A stretch of DNA of 64,000 bases from Membranipora membranacea (Eukaryota > Bryozoa > Gymnolaemata > Cheilostomatida > Membraniporidae), in contig OU612066.1 in NCBI GenBank assembly GCA_914767715.1, positions 1,677,001 through 1,741,000 of the forward strand, written 5' to 3'. How positions within the stretch are numbered: position 1 is the first letter of the stretch; every line of letters starts with the position of its first letter. The translations under genes were made by a program, and so were the position numbers. Below are positions 12,305 through 26,600 of this stretch, piece by piece. The notes under the pieces are model-generated. The model saw only the letters and a list, made by a program, of their open reading frames with translations. It made no database searches and was not told the origin of the DNA.

Positions 12305-13517
12305 ATGAAGTTCATTCGCAAACTTGTTGGCAAGCAACTTGCAAAGCCAGAGAAAAGCTTTCAGGGGAAACTCGTGATGAGGATGGTAAGTCCTATGAGA
12401 AATAAGTTTTAGAATGGACTAAGAAACTTCTGAATATTCTAGATTCCATGACCTACAATAATCATTTGGAAAAACAAAGGTCAATGTTGGCGAAATTTTA
12501 CTCCAACATCAAGGTATCAACCGTTTCTAATGGTTCAATACTTTTGTGAACAACCTATCGTATTTTTATACACTTATGGAATCGATTAATATCCAGGTGA
12601 TTAATTGAATATAGGCCTACTGGCAAATCAGAAAAGTTGTTTACGTACTTGTGATCCTGACTACTATAATATCAAATCTGCTTTATTTTAGATGGAAAGA
12701 AAGAATAGATATTTAATCCAGAAAGCTGTAGAGCACAGTAACATACAGCCACATGACAGTGTGCTAGAAGTTGGTTTCGGACATGGAGCCGGGCTGAAGT
12801 TTGCTGCAGAAAAGAGTGAGTGCTGAAGAGTATTCTCCCTCCAAACAATCCTTTTTTTTCTGCAAAACTGATATCAGTTCAAGTAGGGCCCTCAAGATAG
12901 GGCAACAAACAGATTCTTGCATCAGTTTAGCAATGTTGATCTTTGAACTAGATCGAAAATTCCTTTTAAATATTTTTTATACTAGGTATCATGCATATAG
13001 CCTGAATATCCCCGATAATTTTGCTAGATGACATTGGACGACCAAACCTTACGATTACTGAACATTTATATTATACCTGATAATAGTTAATGGCGGTAAG
13101 GTGTACGGAGTGGACGTATCAGATCTAGCTCATCTGCAATGTGAGGAAAACTTATACTCGGAGATATCAACTGGAAAAGTACATCTAATCCCGTGTTCAG
13201 TCGCGCATATGCCATTCAACACTAACTCTATAGACAAAGCCTTCAGCTGTAACTCATTTTACTTCTGGCCGAATATACCTCGGGGCTGTGCAGAGCTACA
13301 CAGAGTATTAAAGCCCGGAAGCTCTCTTCTAACAGTGCAGAATATAGACAGTGTACTGAAAAGGAAACAGGCTGGTGGGTTTGAACACGCTAATGTTGAC
13401 TTTTTAGCTTATATGCTGACTTTGGAGAAGGTCGGGTTTGCCGATGTGAGAATAGACTATTGTAAAGATGAACATTCGGGGAAAAAATACGAAGTCATAC
13501 ATGCTACAGCGTCGTGA
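12305..13517 (+). CDS. Class I SAM-dependent methyltransferase, three exons
   Basis: Exons are 12305-12385, 12692-12815 and 13087-13517 (phases 0 and 1), giving 211 residues. The N-terminal pattern KLVGKQLAKPEK...GKLVMRM-MERKNRYL leads to SAM-binding motif I, VLEVGFGHGAG (about 51-61). The acidic motif-II residue follows in VYGVDVS (D about 78), then CSVAHMPF, and the post-motif RVLKPGSSL, as in Methyltransf_11 proteins. The protein resembles bacterial-type small methyltransferases of unknown substrate, so an ancient transfer is possible but not shown. A candidate extra exon near 12445-12513 lies in intron 1; including it after exon 1 would give an immediate stop. The substrate is unknown. 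Confidence 0.85.
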
Positions 13518-13635
13518 CGACTGCTGAGAGTAGATGTATAGAGTTTAGATTGTTGGTAATTCGTGATGGAAATTTCGTTGCCGTGAAAAGCTGATAATTT
13601 GGAAGTCCAGCTTCTATTGGATCTAAGATTTATCA

Positions 13636-13641
13636 AATAAA
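13636..13641 (+). terminator. Poly(A) signal of the methyltransferase gene
   Basis: AATAAA lies 119 bases after the stop codon, followed by T-rich sequence. Confidence 0.6.
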
Positions 13642-14383
13642 TTGTTTGTTAAAAAGCTCTGGATGAAATGGCATTGCTCTGTTTGTTATCTGTGATTTTT
13701 AATAGGCCGCTAGACATTTTGTACTAATATGTACTAATTTTATCTGGACATATACATGAAAATATTTGACAATGAGCTGTTTCATATTGCATATTAGTTC
13801 TTCATATCTTACTTGTTGGTTTGAAGTGATAGTCTTCTGATCTGATCTTCAATGGGTGATGCTCATCACTGACACCCTTGCTAATATTATGTGTCGGTCA
13901 GAGCAGCAATTTATGAGATAAACATAATAATGAGCATAGGTAGATCTGTGTTCAATTCACAATGTTTTTGGGTATGATTGTGGTTTGAGAAGGCCTTTGA
14001 TTGAACCAAGAAGAGCTTATTCTGTGCAATAATGGTTGAAATCAGTATAAGACACAATATGGCTCATGCTTGGAAAGTTCAGATGTCAGGTATCGCCAGC
14101 AGTATGCATGTATGTCCCCAGTAAGTAATGAGAACTGGGTTGGGGGGGTCTCTGCTCTGATACCTTTATTTGCCAAAGAAGTTAGAGTCCCTAACTCCTT
14201 GAATTGACTAAATAATAAGATATTTTTAATTAAACAGCTGCTGTGCCAATTGCATTTATTTAAAAGAAGAGCTGATCATGGACAATCAAATGTATAATAA
14301 ATGGCAATTCAGTAGTTGTCTCCTCTCAAGCATTATCTTAAAATGGGAACGTACTGAATCGCTACTATCAACCGGATATCATT

Positions 14384-14389
14384 CTTTTC
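14384..14389 (+). promoter_or_regulatory. Candidate 5' TOP pyrimidine tract of RPS17
   Basis: A CTTTTC tract lies 21 bases upstream of the RPS17 start codon. Ribosomal protein mRNAs normally begin with a C followed by pyrimidines, so this is the best candidate for the transcription start. It was not verified with transcript ends. Confidence 0.35.
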
Positions 14390-14404
14390 AATACTGAATC
14401 CAAG

Positions 14405-16840
<2,436 letters not shown>

Positions 16841-16931
16841 ACTTCTCTCCTGTACTACTAAAACCAGCAGATGTACATTTTAGAAGTCTATTTATACAAC
16901 TGTCATTCTCTTCTTATCAATGCTGTCTGAA

Positions 16932-16937
16932 AATAAA
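16932..16937 (+). terminator. Poly(A) signal of RPS17
   Basis: AATAAA lies 92 bases after the RPS17 stop codon. Confidence 0.7.
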
Positions 16938-16959
16938 CATCTCAGCTGACGGAATACCA

Positions 16960-18429
16960 AAACCTAACCTGCTGCATTCAATTGATTATAAATGTGCGAC
17001 TTGAATTGAGATGAAGTAGCCAGTGATTGCGGTCCTGTTTTGTAAGATGATACCTGCGGCATGACAGTCTATCTTGTACAGAAAAAGGTGTTTATCTTGG
17101 TGGTTGTATCTGAAAATTGACAGATTCACAGTTAGGTTATGCAGTGTTCTCTATTCGAGTAGTGGTCTACCTGAGTGATCAGCTTTGTTGATTTAACTTG
17201 GACTTATTGGGTAACTGTTGTGGGGGTACACATGAGTACTGTAGGTTAAAATCAGGAGGATTGATAAAATGTTTCTGTTTAAAGCTGTTTGTTGATTCTG
17301 GTCATGTTTATTCAAACTTTCTACATCATACGGCAACGAAGGGTGAGTAAAATTCGTACAGTTGTTTATGAGTAGTTTGATTTTCATTAAACAAATTCCC
17401 TTCCTGGCAGCAAGATAGAGTTGAATCTTTTAAGCATGATGTAATCGCAAAATTTACTGTGTCATATGCTCCTTGCTACGTTCGGTTTCCACAACAAATT
17501 GATATGTATTGTATGTGGAAGACTTTCATCCTTTTTGCAGAATTCATGGACAAAAAGGGAAATAGTTTCTGTTGGCTACAATTGGGGAGAGTGAAGGTAA
17601 CCTATGTCAGTAAGGGATTCTAGGATGTTACATAATGTGATGGTAAGTAATACAACATTGTGAGATGGTAAATAATACAACATGACAAAATATTGTTTTT
17701 GTCTATATCTGAATTATTCTTGTTTTTGACATAATTTTACAGTGTGTAATCAGCATCAAACAAATAATCAGTCCAATGTAAAATCTTGTTATTATCTCAG
17801 GGCAATACTTGTATGGTTTATAATAAGTTTTGAGAGTTGTTCTCTATTTAATGTCACACCGCAAATTTGTGTAATCCACCACCGTTTATAACCATGCAGA
17901 GAGTATCAATTTATGCGTGCTGTAAAACTCATTGGTGCAGATTCTGTAAATCAAGCTCAATACCTTGCTAGTCCCATTTTCTCTAATGCCTATAACACAT
18001 AGGAATAGCTTTGTTGATGAAATATTTACCGAAGCAAAATATGTGATGAAAGCTATTTTTGGAGTCATCTAAACATTATTTTTTTGTCCTGTCAACCAAG
18101 AAGACACGTTAAGAATTGAAATTTGGTTAGAATTGAGCGATGACAGAATGAAAGTATTCGCGAATTGAAGCTTGACATATTCTTGCATTTTTGAGCTAAC
18201 AGGTTTACATACCAGTCAATTCAGATTGTGCAGTTCCCTCTATATTAGCTATAATTAAGAGTTTTGTCTGAATTCATGGAATTGATTTTTGTGGTATCTT
18301 CTGGTGGTGAAGTACAATCAAAAAAAATTCATGTCAGAATATGGTAATATGATAGAAGCAAGTAATATGAATCACATCCATTTCTCAGAGAGGCGCATCT
18401 GCCATTGATCCGATGTTCTTTGTTTCCAG
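16960..18429. other. Intergenic stretch without recognised gene
   Basis: AT-rich sequence after RPS17. A small exon-like segment at 17542-17597 (acceptor TTTTTGCAG, open frame MDKKGNSFCWLQLGRVK, donor GTAACC) could be real, but no phase-compatible partner was found. A short duplicated segment (GATGGTAA.TAATACAACAT) sits near 17640-17680. Confidence 0.4.
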
Positions 18430-18474
18430 ATAATATATCACTAACCTAGGACTCATACTGCACCTGAGATCGCA

Positions 18475-19218
18475 ATGCTAACTCCCAACACTTCTATGAC
18501 ATGGTTCAGGTTAGTGAATTTGTTTGGTAGTGAATGAGTACTGTTCTACCGATCTTATATTATACCAAAGTTGTGTTTGTCCCCCAAACTGCCTTCTTTC
18601 CGAGTCGCTCCTGCTCTTCAGGTAGTTACTCGAAGGGGAGCAACTCAAAAGTCAGTCACATCAGATCAAACATGATATGTTGTCCATGGTTGGGAAAAGG
18701 GGAGAATGTATGTAAATAATGGTCAGATGAGATGCTACGCTGGCAGAATGGTGTATAGTGTCTCCAAGACCTCAACATTTCCTTAAAAAAACAATTATTT
18801 GCAGATAAAGATCATTTGATTTATAAATATAGAAAATATGACCTATTTGAAAATTTTCCGGGATGATTAATGACATATACATCACAAAAATTTTCAAAGC
18901 TCTTAAAACACAAAACCGTCTTTCTTGTATGAAATGGCATTATTTTACAGAAAACCTGTCAATTATCGATATCCAGGACATTCAGCTACTGATGGGGAGA
19001 GCTCGACACTTTTACACCCTTTCAAGCGTGCCAATTTTGACAGTGATATTGAAGCTACTGGACGCGATCAAATTTTAACAACAGCGGATAATTTTGATCA
19101 GGCTTCAGATCACTGTTATAAGAGGGGTAGACCTAGTTCTATCAGTGCTATAAGTAGAATGACCAGGCATTGCAGCAGTGTGATTCCCACAAGATTTTTA
19201 CACCCGTCAGCCAAGTAG
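18475..19218 (+). CDS. Possible two-exon gene, unknown 100-residue protein
   Basis: Exon 1 (18430-18509, with a good acceptor TTTGTTTCCAG before it) has an in-frame TAA and then ATG at 18475, encoding MLTPNTSMTWF and ending AG before GTTAGT. The next compatible exon is 18951-19218 (acceptor TATTTTACAG). The phase-2 join restores the frame (…WFRKPVNYRYPGHSATDG…), running to a TAG at 19216. The predicted protein is hydrophilic, with Ser, Arg and Asp rich parts (HPFKRANFDSDIEATGR, RGRPSSISAISRM). No family is recognised. A third exon-like segment (18622-18707) between them fits splice signals but breaks every reading frame if included. This is a model from splice phase alone. Confidence 0.3.
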
Positions 19219-20621
19219 TTTTGCTTCATCTTTGACACTAGTAACAAATGAAGATTATCTTACCCAAGATCAGAATCGGTCATAACGAGCAAAACAAATT
19301 TATTTATTTTATTGCTTTTTGCTTGGACAATACTACAATTATTTCAGTTGTGAGGGTTTTTAAGAATAAGGCTTAGTAACAGGTGTAGGGCCTTGGTCAA
19401 TCTATGAATTCAAAACCATTCCAGATTTCAATCTCTCTGTTCTGTCAATGAGGAAAAATCTCAATCAATGCAGTCCTCATTTTAAGACACCCTACTCATA
19501 AAGACACATAATGGACACTTAAATACTGCTTATGAGTTTGTGACTAATGACTGTATAATTAGAAAAGTCACCAAATCTTCATTACCATCTATCTTCTTGT
19601 CCGGGCATACATCCTGCTGTATTCAGAGTTTCAGTCTTTTATTGACTTATTTCCCTACTGCCCTTAGAATTCTCATTGTGAGTGGTTTGATATTGCGCCA
19701 TCATTTTTGATTTTACACCATCATCCACGTATCCGAAAATGATATGAGAACAGTTACCCTAACAACAGGTAGTGTCATATCATCGATATTTTATGACACT
19801 ACTACAAGTCATGGTCAATTCATGTGTCAGTTAGGGAAAAACTTATGTCTCTGTATATACTTGCATGTGCGTTGTACAAAGTTTAAAACATTGCTAATGG
19901 GATTTAAAATAATTTTCTATTTCTGACTTTGGTGCGACCTTGGACTATATTAAAGTCTTTCGACATTGGGAGGGACATTATTTATTAATTCCTCTGCTAT
20001 TCAGGAAAAAAAATTCGTATCTCTCTATATTGAAAGAAATTATTAGGGTATCTCAATAAGCATGCATTTGGCCCCCAATACAAAAAGATAAACAAGCTCC
20101 TAGAGATCACAGACCCCATGCCAAATATTAAAGAGATTTGAATAGTTGACTAATAAACATGATTGACAATTCAATATTAACAATTTTAGTTGCTGAATAT
20201 GATGGATCACTTCTTTAAATCATTTAATACTGTATTGTCAATCATTTTTAATGGTGGGTTTGACTGTACAAACTTCCGAAATATCGTATGGACAAGTAGT
20301 TCCTGATAACAGAAAAAGCAATACTGACATTGGAAGTATTATGTGGTCTTTCCTGGAAGATTTATTAGAAAAGCAATTTAAAATAGTTAATGTTGCAGAA
20401 TTCTCCTGGATAATTAGTAGGACTATAGATGGTGTACCAGGGCTGGATGGCGGGAGAGGGAGTATTCTTAGAGTTCACTTAATGTTCTGTTTGATCTCAT
20501 CGATAAAGATATAATTATTGCTCTTCTTTCACATATAGAGATCATGACCTCTTCTATAATCTAAGGAGGATGACCTACAGACAGCAGAGGTGATCTTCAG
20601 CTCCTCCGCGCTCACCTGACA

Positions 20622-23600
20622 ATGAGTATTGATGAACAACAGGTATGTTTTGTGACTTTGTTGGTTTATTTGAGTATCAGGCTCTGCATACATGTGCATG
20701 TGAGATCTCTAATATTGCAAACTAGGGATGTATCATACCACTTTATTACAAAACTCAGCACAACCTCCAGTCTGTGGAAGGAGCACAAAAAGCCCTACTT
20801 GTCAGCAAACAGTGCATCAACTTTGAATCACCTATTCCAGCTTCCAATACGTCCCAGATTGATCGTTATCCTTTTCGAAGTGGGAGAGGGGTATCAGAAA
20901 ACAAATGTAACTTCCCCTTACTAAACTTGGTAAAAGTGGTTTCAAGTTAGCAATGAAAAGTTGAACCAATCACTGCTGTGCTGGCAAACTGTGAAGTGCT
21001 GCTTACTAAGACTGACTGCAGCAGCATTTTAGTCTTTAAATAAACCAAGTTTCAAAACAATGCCAGCCAGGTGTCTGTTTGTAGGATGAAATTTTAGAAC
21101 CTGCAATCATCGAACTTTCTTCCTTCAAATTGACTGGTTTCAAGTTCAATCCTGACTTTTGAAGAAAGCTGACGAGTGGCAATCAAACTTAACTCAATCT
21201 TTAGATTTATGTGTTGATACTCTAGCAGTGGTCAGCACAGATTCATACAATAATTCTACCCTCTGACGGCCAGTGTTTCTTTTTCGTGATTGTTTTGACA
21301 AACAAGTACCTGCTTTTAAAAGTTCATACTAATAACCCTCCCAACACCAATAGTTAGTGCTGCTTAGTGCACAACACAAAATTTGCGAACTGAATCACAA
21401 AATAGTAGTGGGTTATGGTAAAGCCGAATTGCATTATCTTATTATACCCATTGGTTCTGGGTGGTGTTTAGTGCTGTGGATAATATAAAGAACTTAATAT
21501 ACAATCTTCAAATCAAGTCATCTACCATATGACAGGACGATGTTAGTAGGTAGGCAAATCTGTGTTAAGGTTGGTAGACATGAAAAAAACGCATATCAAC
21601 AACTACCAAAGTACCTTATTACAGCGTGATTTGTTCAGTACAATAATAACTGTGATATAGTCAATTAATTCTCTAACTTTTGAAAAAAGCTGGGTATCTT
21701 CCCGGTTTTCATGTGTGCTCCTTTAAAGTGGTGTTAATTCTGAGCCCCATTCTGCTACTTGCACAGTGAATTCAGCAGTGAATTCAAATGGTTGGAATTA
21801 CTATCCAAGATTTGTCAGATTTTTTTGCTTGTGCAAGGTAAAAACTTATTGACCCCATTGTATGAACATAGTGCCTACATGACCCTATAATCGTATCAGG
21901 TCATGCGCTGTACCAAGGTTGTGTTACTCCATCCACATCATTATCATTCCAAAAAATGTGGACAGTGGTAGATTAATTGTAGTCTCTAAGGGAGGCTCAT
22001 CCTATTGCCTCATAAGACTTACAATCAAATTATTGCAAAACCAGAATAGTAGTAGGTGTTTTTTGTTGCCATGAATGGAAATTTTCCTGAGCTGCCAGCT
22101 TCTTTAAGGATTTTCATAAACATTTTTGTTTCAAAATTCGCTTTTTTTCACAGTTAACAAATTAAACAGGACTCTGTGAAGAGATTTTTTTGCCCAATTT
22201 AAGGATCATCGTACCTTGTAATGGATTAAAGTTACTTGCCTGCCTAATGGCGTCACTTCTGTATGTCATAAGCGAAAAAAGTCAAGTTTTGCAAAATATT
22301 GCAAACATGTACCGTCACGGACTTCATTAAATTTGCCACCTTTTTGCACCAGAAAACTGTTAATGAATCGGGTCTAGCCAGTTACAGTGTATTAGCATAC
22401 ATGTCTTTTTTTGTTATTGATATTTCACCATCTCACTTTCTGATATTTTTTAGCAGTTCTGTCTGTCTAGGATGTCTATATTGTCTTGTGGACCACACCT
22501 TGTAACATGGATACCCGGTAGATAATGGTGTCAGTTTTTGTAGTAGTAGTGTACAACAGACAGACCATAATGAAATCTCTGCAACACATACAGCATACGC
22601 CATTATTATAATCCTTGGTAAGGGGACAAGATAGATCAAAGAGGGTTGTGTTATGATCTGGATTTCAAGATTAAAAAAAAAACAACCATCTTTGAACTTC
22701 TATGTCATGTACATGTATTTTGTATGGCGTGTTCCGACTGCAGACATTGAATCATGGTCTGTCTGTTCATACATTATTGCGATACAAAAACCTATATGAT
22801 GCGATAATAATATGCAGTGCTACATGAAGTTAGAGACATACCTGAGAGGTCTCACTTCCTTATATTTCCTTGTACTGTGTTGTACTGTGTTGTTGTTTAT
22901 CCCAGTGACAAACAAATAGTTATGCATTGTCAACACATTTACATGCTATTTATATCTATGAATCCAAAAATATGTTTAGAATCTAATTTCCGAGAATGTT
23001 GGCATCAAAGATGACTAATTAATTTCCTGGATTTATATGACAAACATTTTGTGACTCCGCCTCCTTCAAGCATGCCAGTCACCTCAGCTCCTAATGGTGT
23101 CTTTATCTAACACATTTGGCCATTTGCGGGATATCGCGGCATATCATGTTTTTGCCAGATATAAAATATTACTAATGAGATGTTTCCATAGCGCAGCTTT
23201 TGTTTATTGTCAAAATAAGTTTCACTAGAAATTTCACCTGTTGATACCAAGATTCATCAGCTTTCTTTAGCAGGAGTTTTACGGCCAGGTTTGAGTGTGT
23301 GCTGTGACAGGCAAGAATTAGACACCAGGGGAAAAGAGAATCGGGATACCCTGCCTGCTAAGATATCAATCGTATTTTCCTTTCTAAATAGTTGGGATTT
23401 TGACACGGCTAACTTTAAGTGACCCCCTCTGGTTATCGGTCAATAAAGAGCCCATAGACCACATTATTGCCGCTTCTTCTCTACTCACATATAAAAACAG
23501 TTTTTACAATGTTATTTATTTCTAGTGTCGTGTTGAGAAGGCCAATTTCGCACAGGAAATGTAGATGGTTTGTAACATTCATTCATAGTGAGATGAGAAC

Positions 23601-26600
23601 AGCTTAACACATTCTTTAAAGGTGGTAAGCTATTTTTTACTTAGAATCATCTACTTGCTAGGTGTCATGCGGTCTGAACTTCTATTGCAGTGTTCTGAAT
23701 GTTTTTTGTGACTCGTATAATCTCTTCAGCTTTGTAACAGGATGACATTAGGTAGGTGGTGGCATTTTAAATGACCCCGATATTCCCTGAAAATTCTCTT
23801 AAAATTCGCTTAAGTCATTGACCTCACCTGATGGCATTGACATTAGTTGGTTAAGCGCCCAAATTCATACTGACGCATTTCAATCCAAAACGCTGTCCTC
23901 GATATAACCTTATGAGGAAGAAATCACCGAGCCTGACTGCGCATAACTTCCATGGGGAACTGACATGAGTCAAAAACACTGTAAGAGCAGGTAGAAACAG
24001 AAGCTAGTTTTTTGTCCTGCCAGTTGAAAGCAAAAAAGATTTCAGTTATTGACGCAGATCTATTTCTAATCCAAAATGAAAGGGGTCACAAAGAAGGAAA
24101 CAATAACACAGATCATAATTGACTCTGAACCTTTTGACATGGCTCTGCAAGATTTGATAAATGTGAAATTAATTGAGGCATTATAGAAGAAAAAGTCAGG
24201 TTAGATATAACAAAGTACCTGTTGTAACAACAGAACGGTCCAATGAAAACAAGTGGTGCTAATTATTCGGCTTTTTAACCACATCTCAGATGTTACAAGT
24301 TTCATTCCTGAGCTTAAGTTCTCATATGACCACAGATATCATTGCTGATAGATAAACAGACTGAATATTGCAGAGTGTTAAACATAATACCTCCATCGAT
24401 AGCTCATTATACTGATTAGCGGATCGATTCAATCAGTTTGATTTTTTGTTGGACATGAGTCATTTCATACCATTGAAGCTCAAGTCTGTTAATCCCAGGA
24501 ATTGGATGTGCCTCAACAACAGATTAAATATTGTGTGCTACTCTATGTTGAGCAATCAAATCCCATCTTATCAAAAATGAGAGATTATAATAGGAACTCT
24601 TAACATTTACCTCAAAAATAGGAAGCAAAGTATAGAAAAATATGTAAAAATTATAAACTTATAGATAAGGAAATAAAAATTACTTGTTATTTGGTTAAAT
24701 GCACCCACAGTGTCACTTCAGGGTTAGTGGCCACTGACACATAGCAAAAACTGTCGATGTCATCTGCAATGAGAAGAATTTTGGCTGAGCAATTAATTTG
24801 AAATGTTAATAAACAGCATAATGAAGCAGGTGTCAGCCTGGTTTGTCAGCTAACCCCTGGGCTTCTGATGTCGAAACTGTGGTACTGGGGGAAACAAAAC
24901 TTCTCCACCCCCCTCATTATATGACTAACGGTTCCTGATGCCATGCCTAATTTTTACACCAAAATTAAAGTCTATTTTACCAAAATTTGAATAAAAAACA
25001 GAATTTCTTGGCCTGATGTTACATCCTGTATTATTTCATGTTGGAGCCGCGCCTTAGAAAGGCAAATATGGCTAATGAAGCCATTCGCATTAAGAGTTGG
25101 GAAGTAACATGACGACCTTGCGGTAACTTTCTGTCCCAATATGCAGCATGATTATAATAATAAAGATGATTCAGCAATTTAATATTATATCTAGCCATGG
25201 TCTAGGTACATATGCGATTGCATGTAAGAACGCGAGTCTATCATGTGAGAATGCATGTATTTTCTTCCAGTTGCAATAAAATAGTAATTACTTATCAATA
25301 ACCAATTATATTTAACCTCTTGGCAGTATATTTCGGGCACAATAATGATTTAGTTTGTTGTTTTAGACCTCATTGTATTGTAAGGAACTTGATTCACTTG
25401 GAGGTTATATATTTCGCTTGAGCTGCACAGAATTAATCCAGGACTTAAAGAAAACATTGCATTTGTTTCCGTGTTGGAAATGAGATCATTGATCCAATGA
25501 GGTCTATGGTTGGCTGATGCAAAATCGGCCATTTTTTGCAAGTCTGTGGTGGTGTGTCATTTCTGTGGTGGTGTGTCATTTCTGCCGCGGCCATTGACCC
25601 AAAATAGCAACTATGACTGACACCTACATGAAGCCATTGCACTTCTATGACAGAAGAAATATTGTCACTGTTTCCGTCATAATTATTCTAAAATAATTAT
25701 TAATAAATTACCCCTGAGCTCTGATTTATGCCTCAATTTGGAGTTGTCCTCTCTCCAGTTTGGTACTTTTAACCCATGCCGCATAGGAAAAATGTGCTGA
25801 AAGAGGGTTTTCTTGAAAACCGCTTATGTTAGGATATAATTGATTTTTGATTCAGAATCCGCACCATTGAAACTGGAGAGAGGACAACTCCTAATTGAGA
25901 CATAAATAAGAGCTCAGAAAACTGTCTATTCACTGTCAAAGCGCTTATACCGGTTGGTAAAACTTGGCTGGAAAATAACCTCCTTTTATCAAGATGGATG
26001 CGTTGTCTTTCTTCTCAGCTGAACAAAGTCTCACAGGCTAAGAGCATAAACACAGGATACTGGGAGAGCATTGCCAAAGGATTAACAGTGAATAGAACAT
26101 ACATCATTACCGCTGTCTACATAAAACGCAAGTGCTTCTCTCTCTATATATATTCTATTGTGTTGTTTGTTTATTGTGATTGTTTTTGGCAGGATATATA
26201 ATCCATTAAATTATTAACTCATAATGACACACTTGATGGGAACGAGAATCTTCCCTGGAGAGTCTCCAAAATCTTGGTTTCATTATTCACACCTCATTAT
26301 GGATAGTAATGCTTCTTAGTGGTCGCTCTGAAATTAATAGAGTTATAATCCAAACTTCTACTGACTATCCGCCTTGTGCCATCACCTCATACAATCCATC
26401 CTCCATATCCTGCACACAGTCGACAGAACACTGGTCGATTGTGTATCAATTCACTGCCAAATTACTTTGATAAATATTTTAATAGAAATAAACATCCATG
26501 TTTCTAGGATTTGGCTGACCGATAGCCACAACGCAAAACATCTTAGGGTTATTTTTAAACATATTTTAAAATCATTGCTTCAATTAAGCCGCACTTGGTC

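Noticed and set aside
20251-20514. 87-residue open frame on the plus strand
   Set aside because: No good donor or acceptor in phase with neighbours and no recognisable domain; plausible chance frame in AT-rich DNA.
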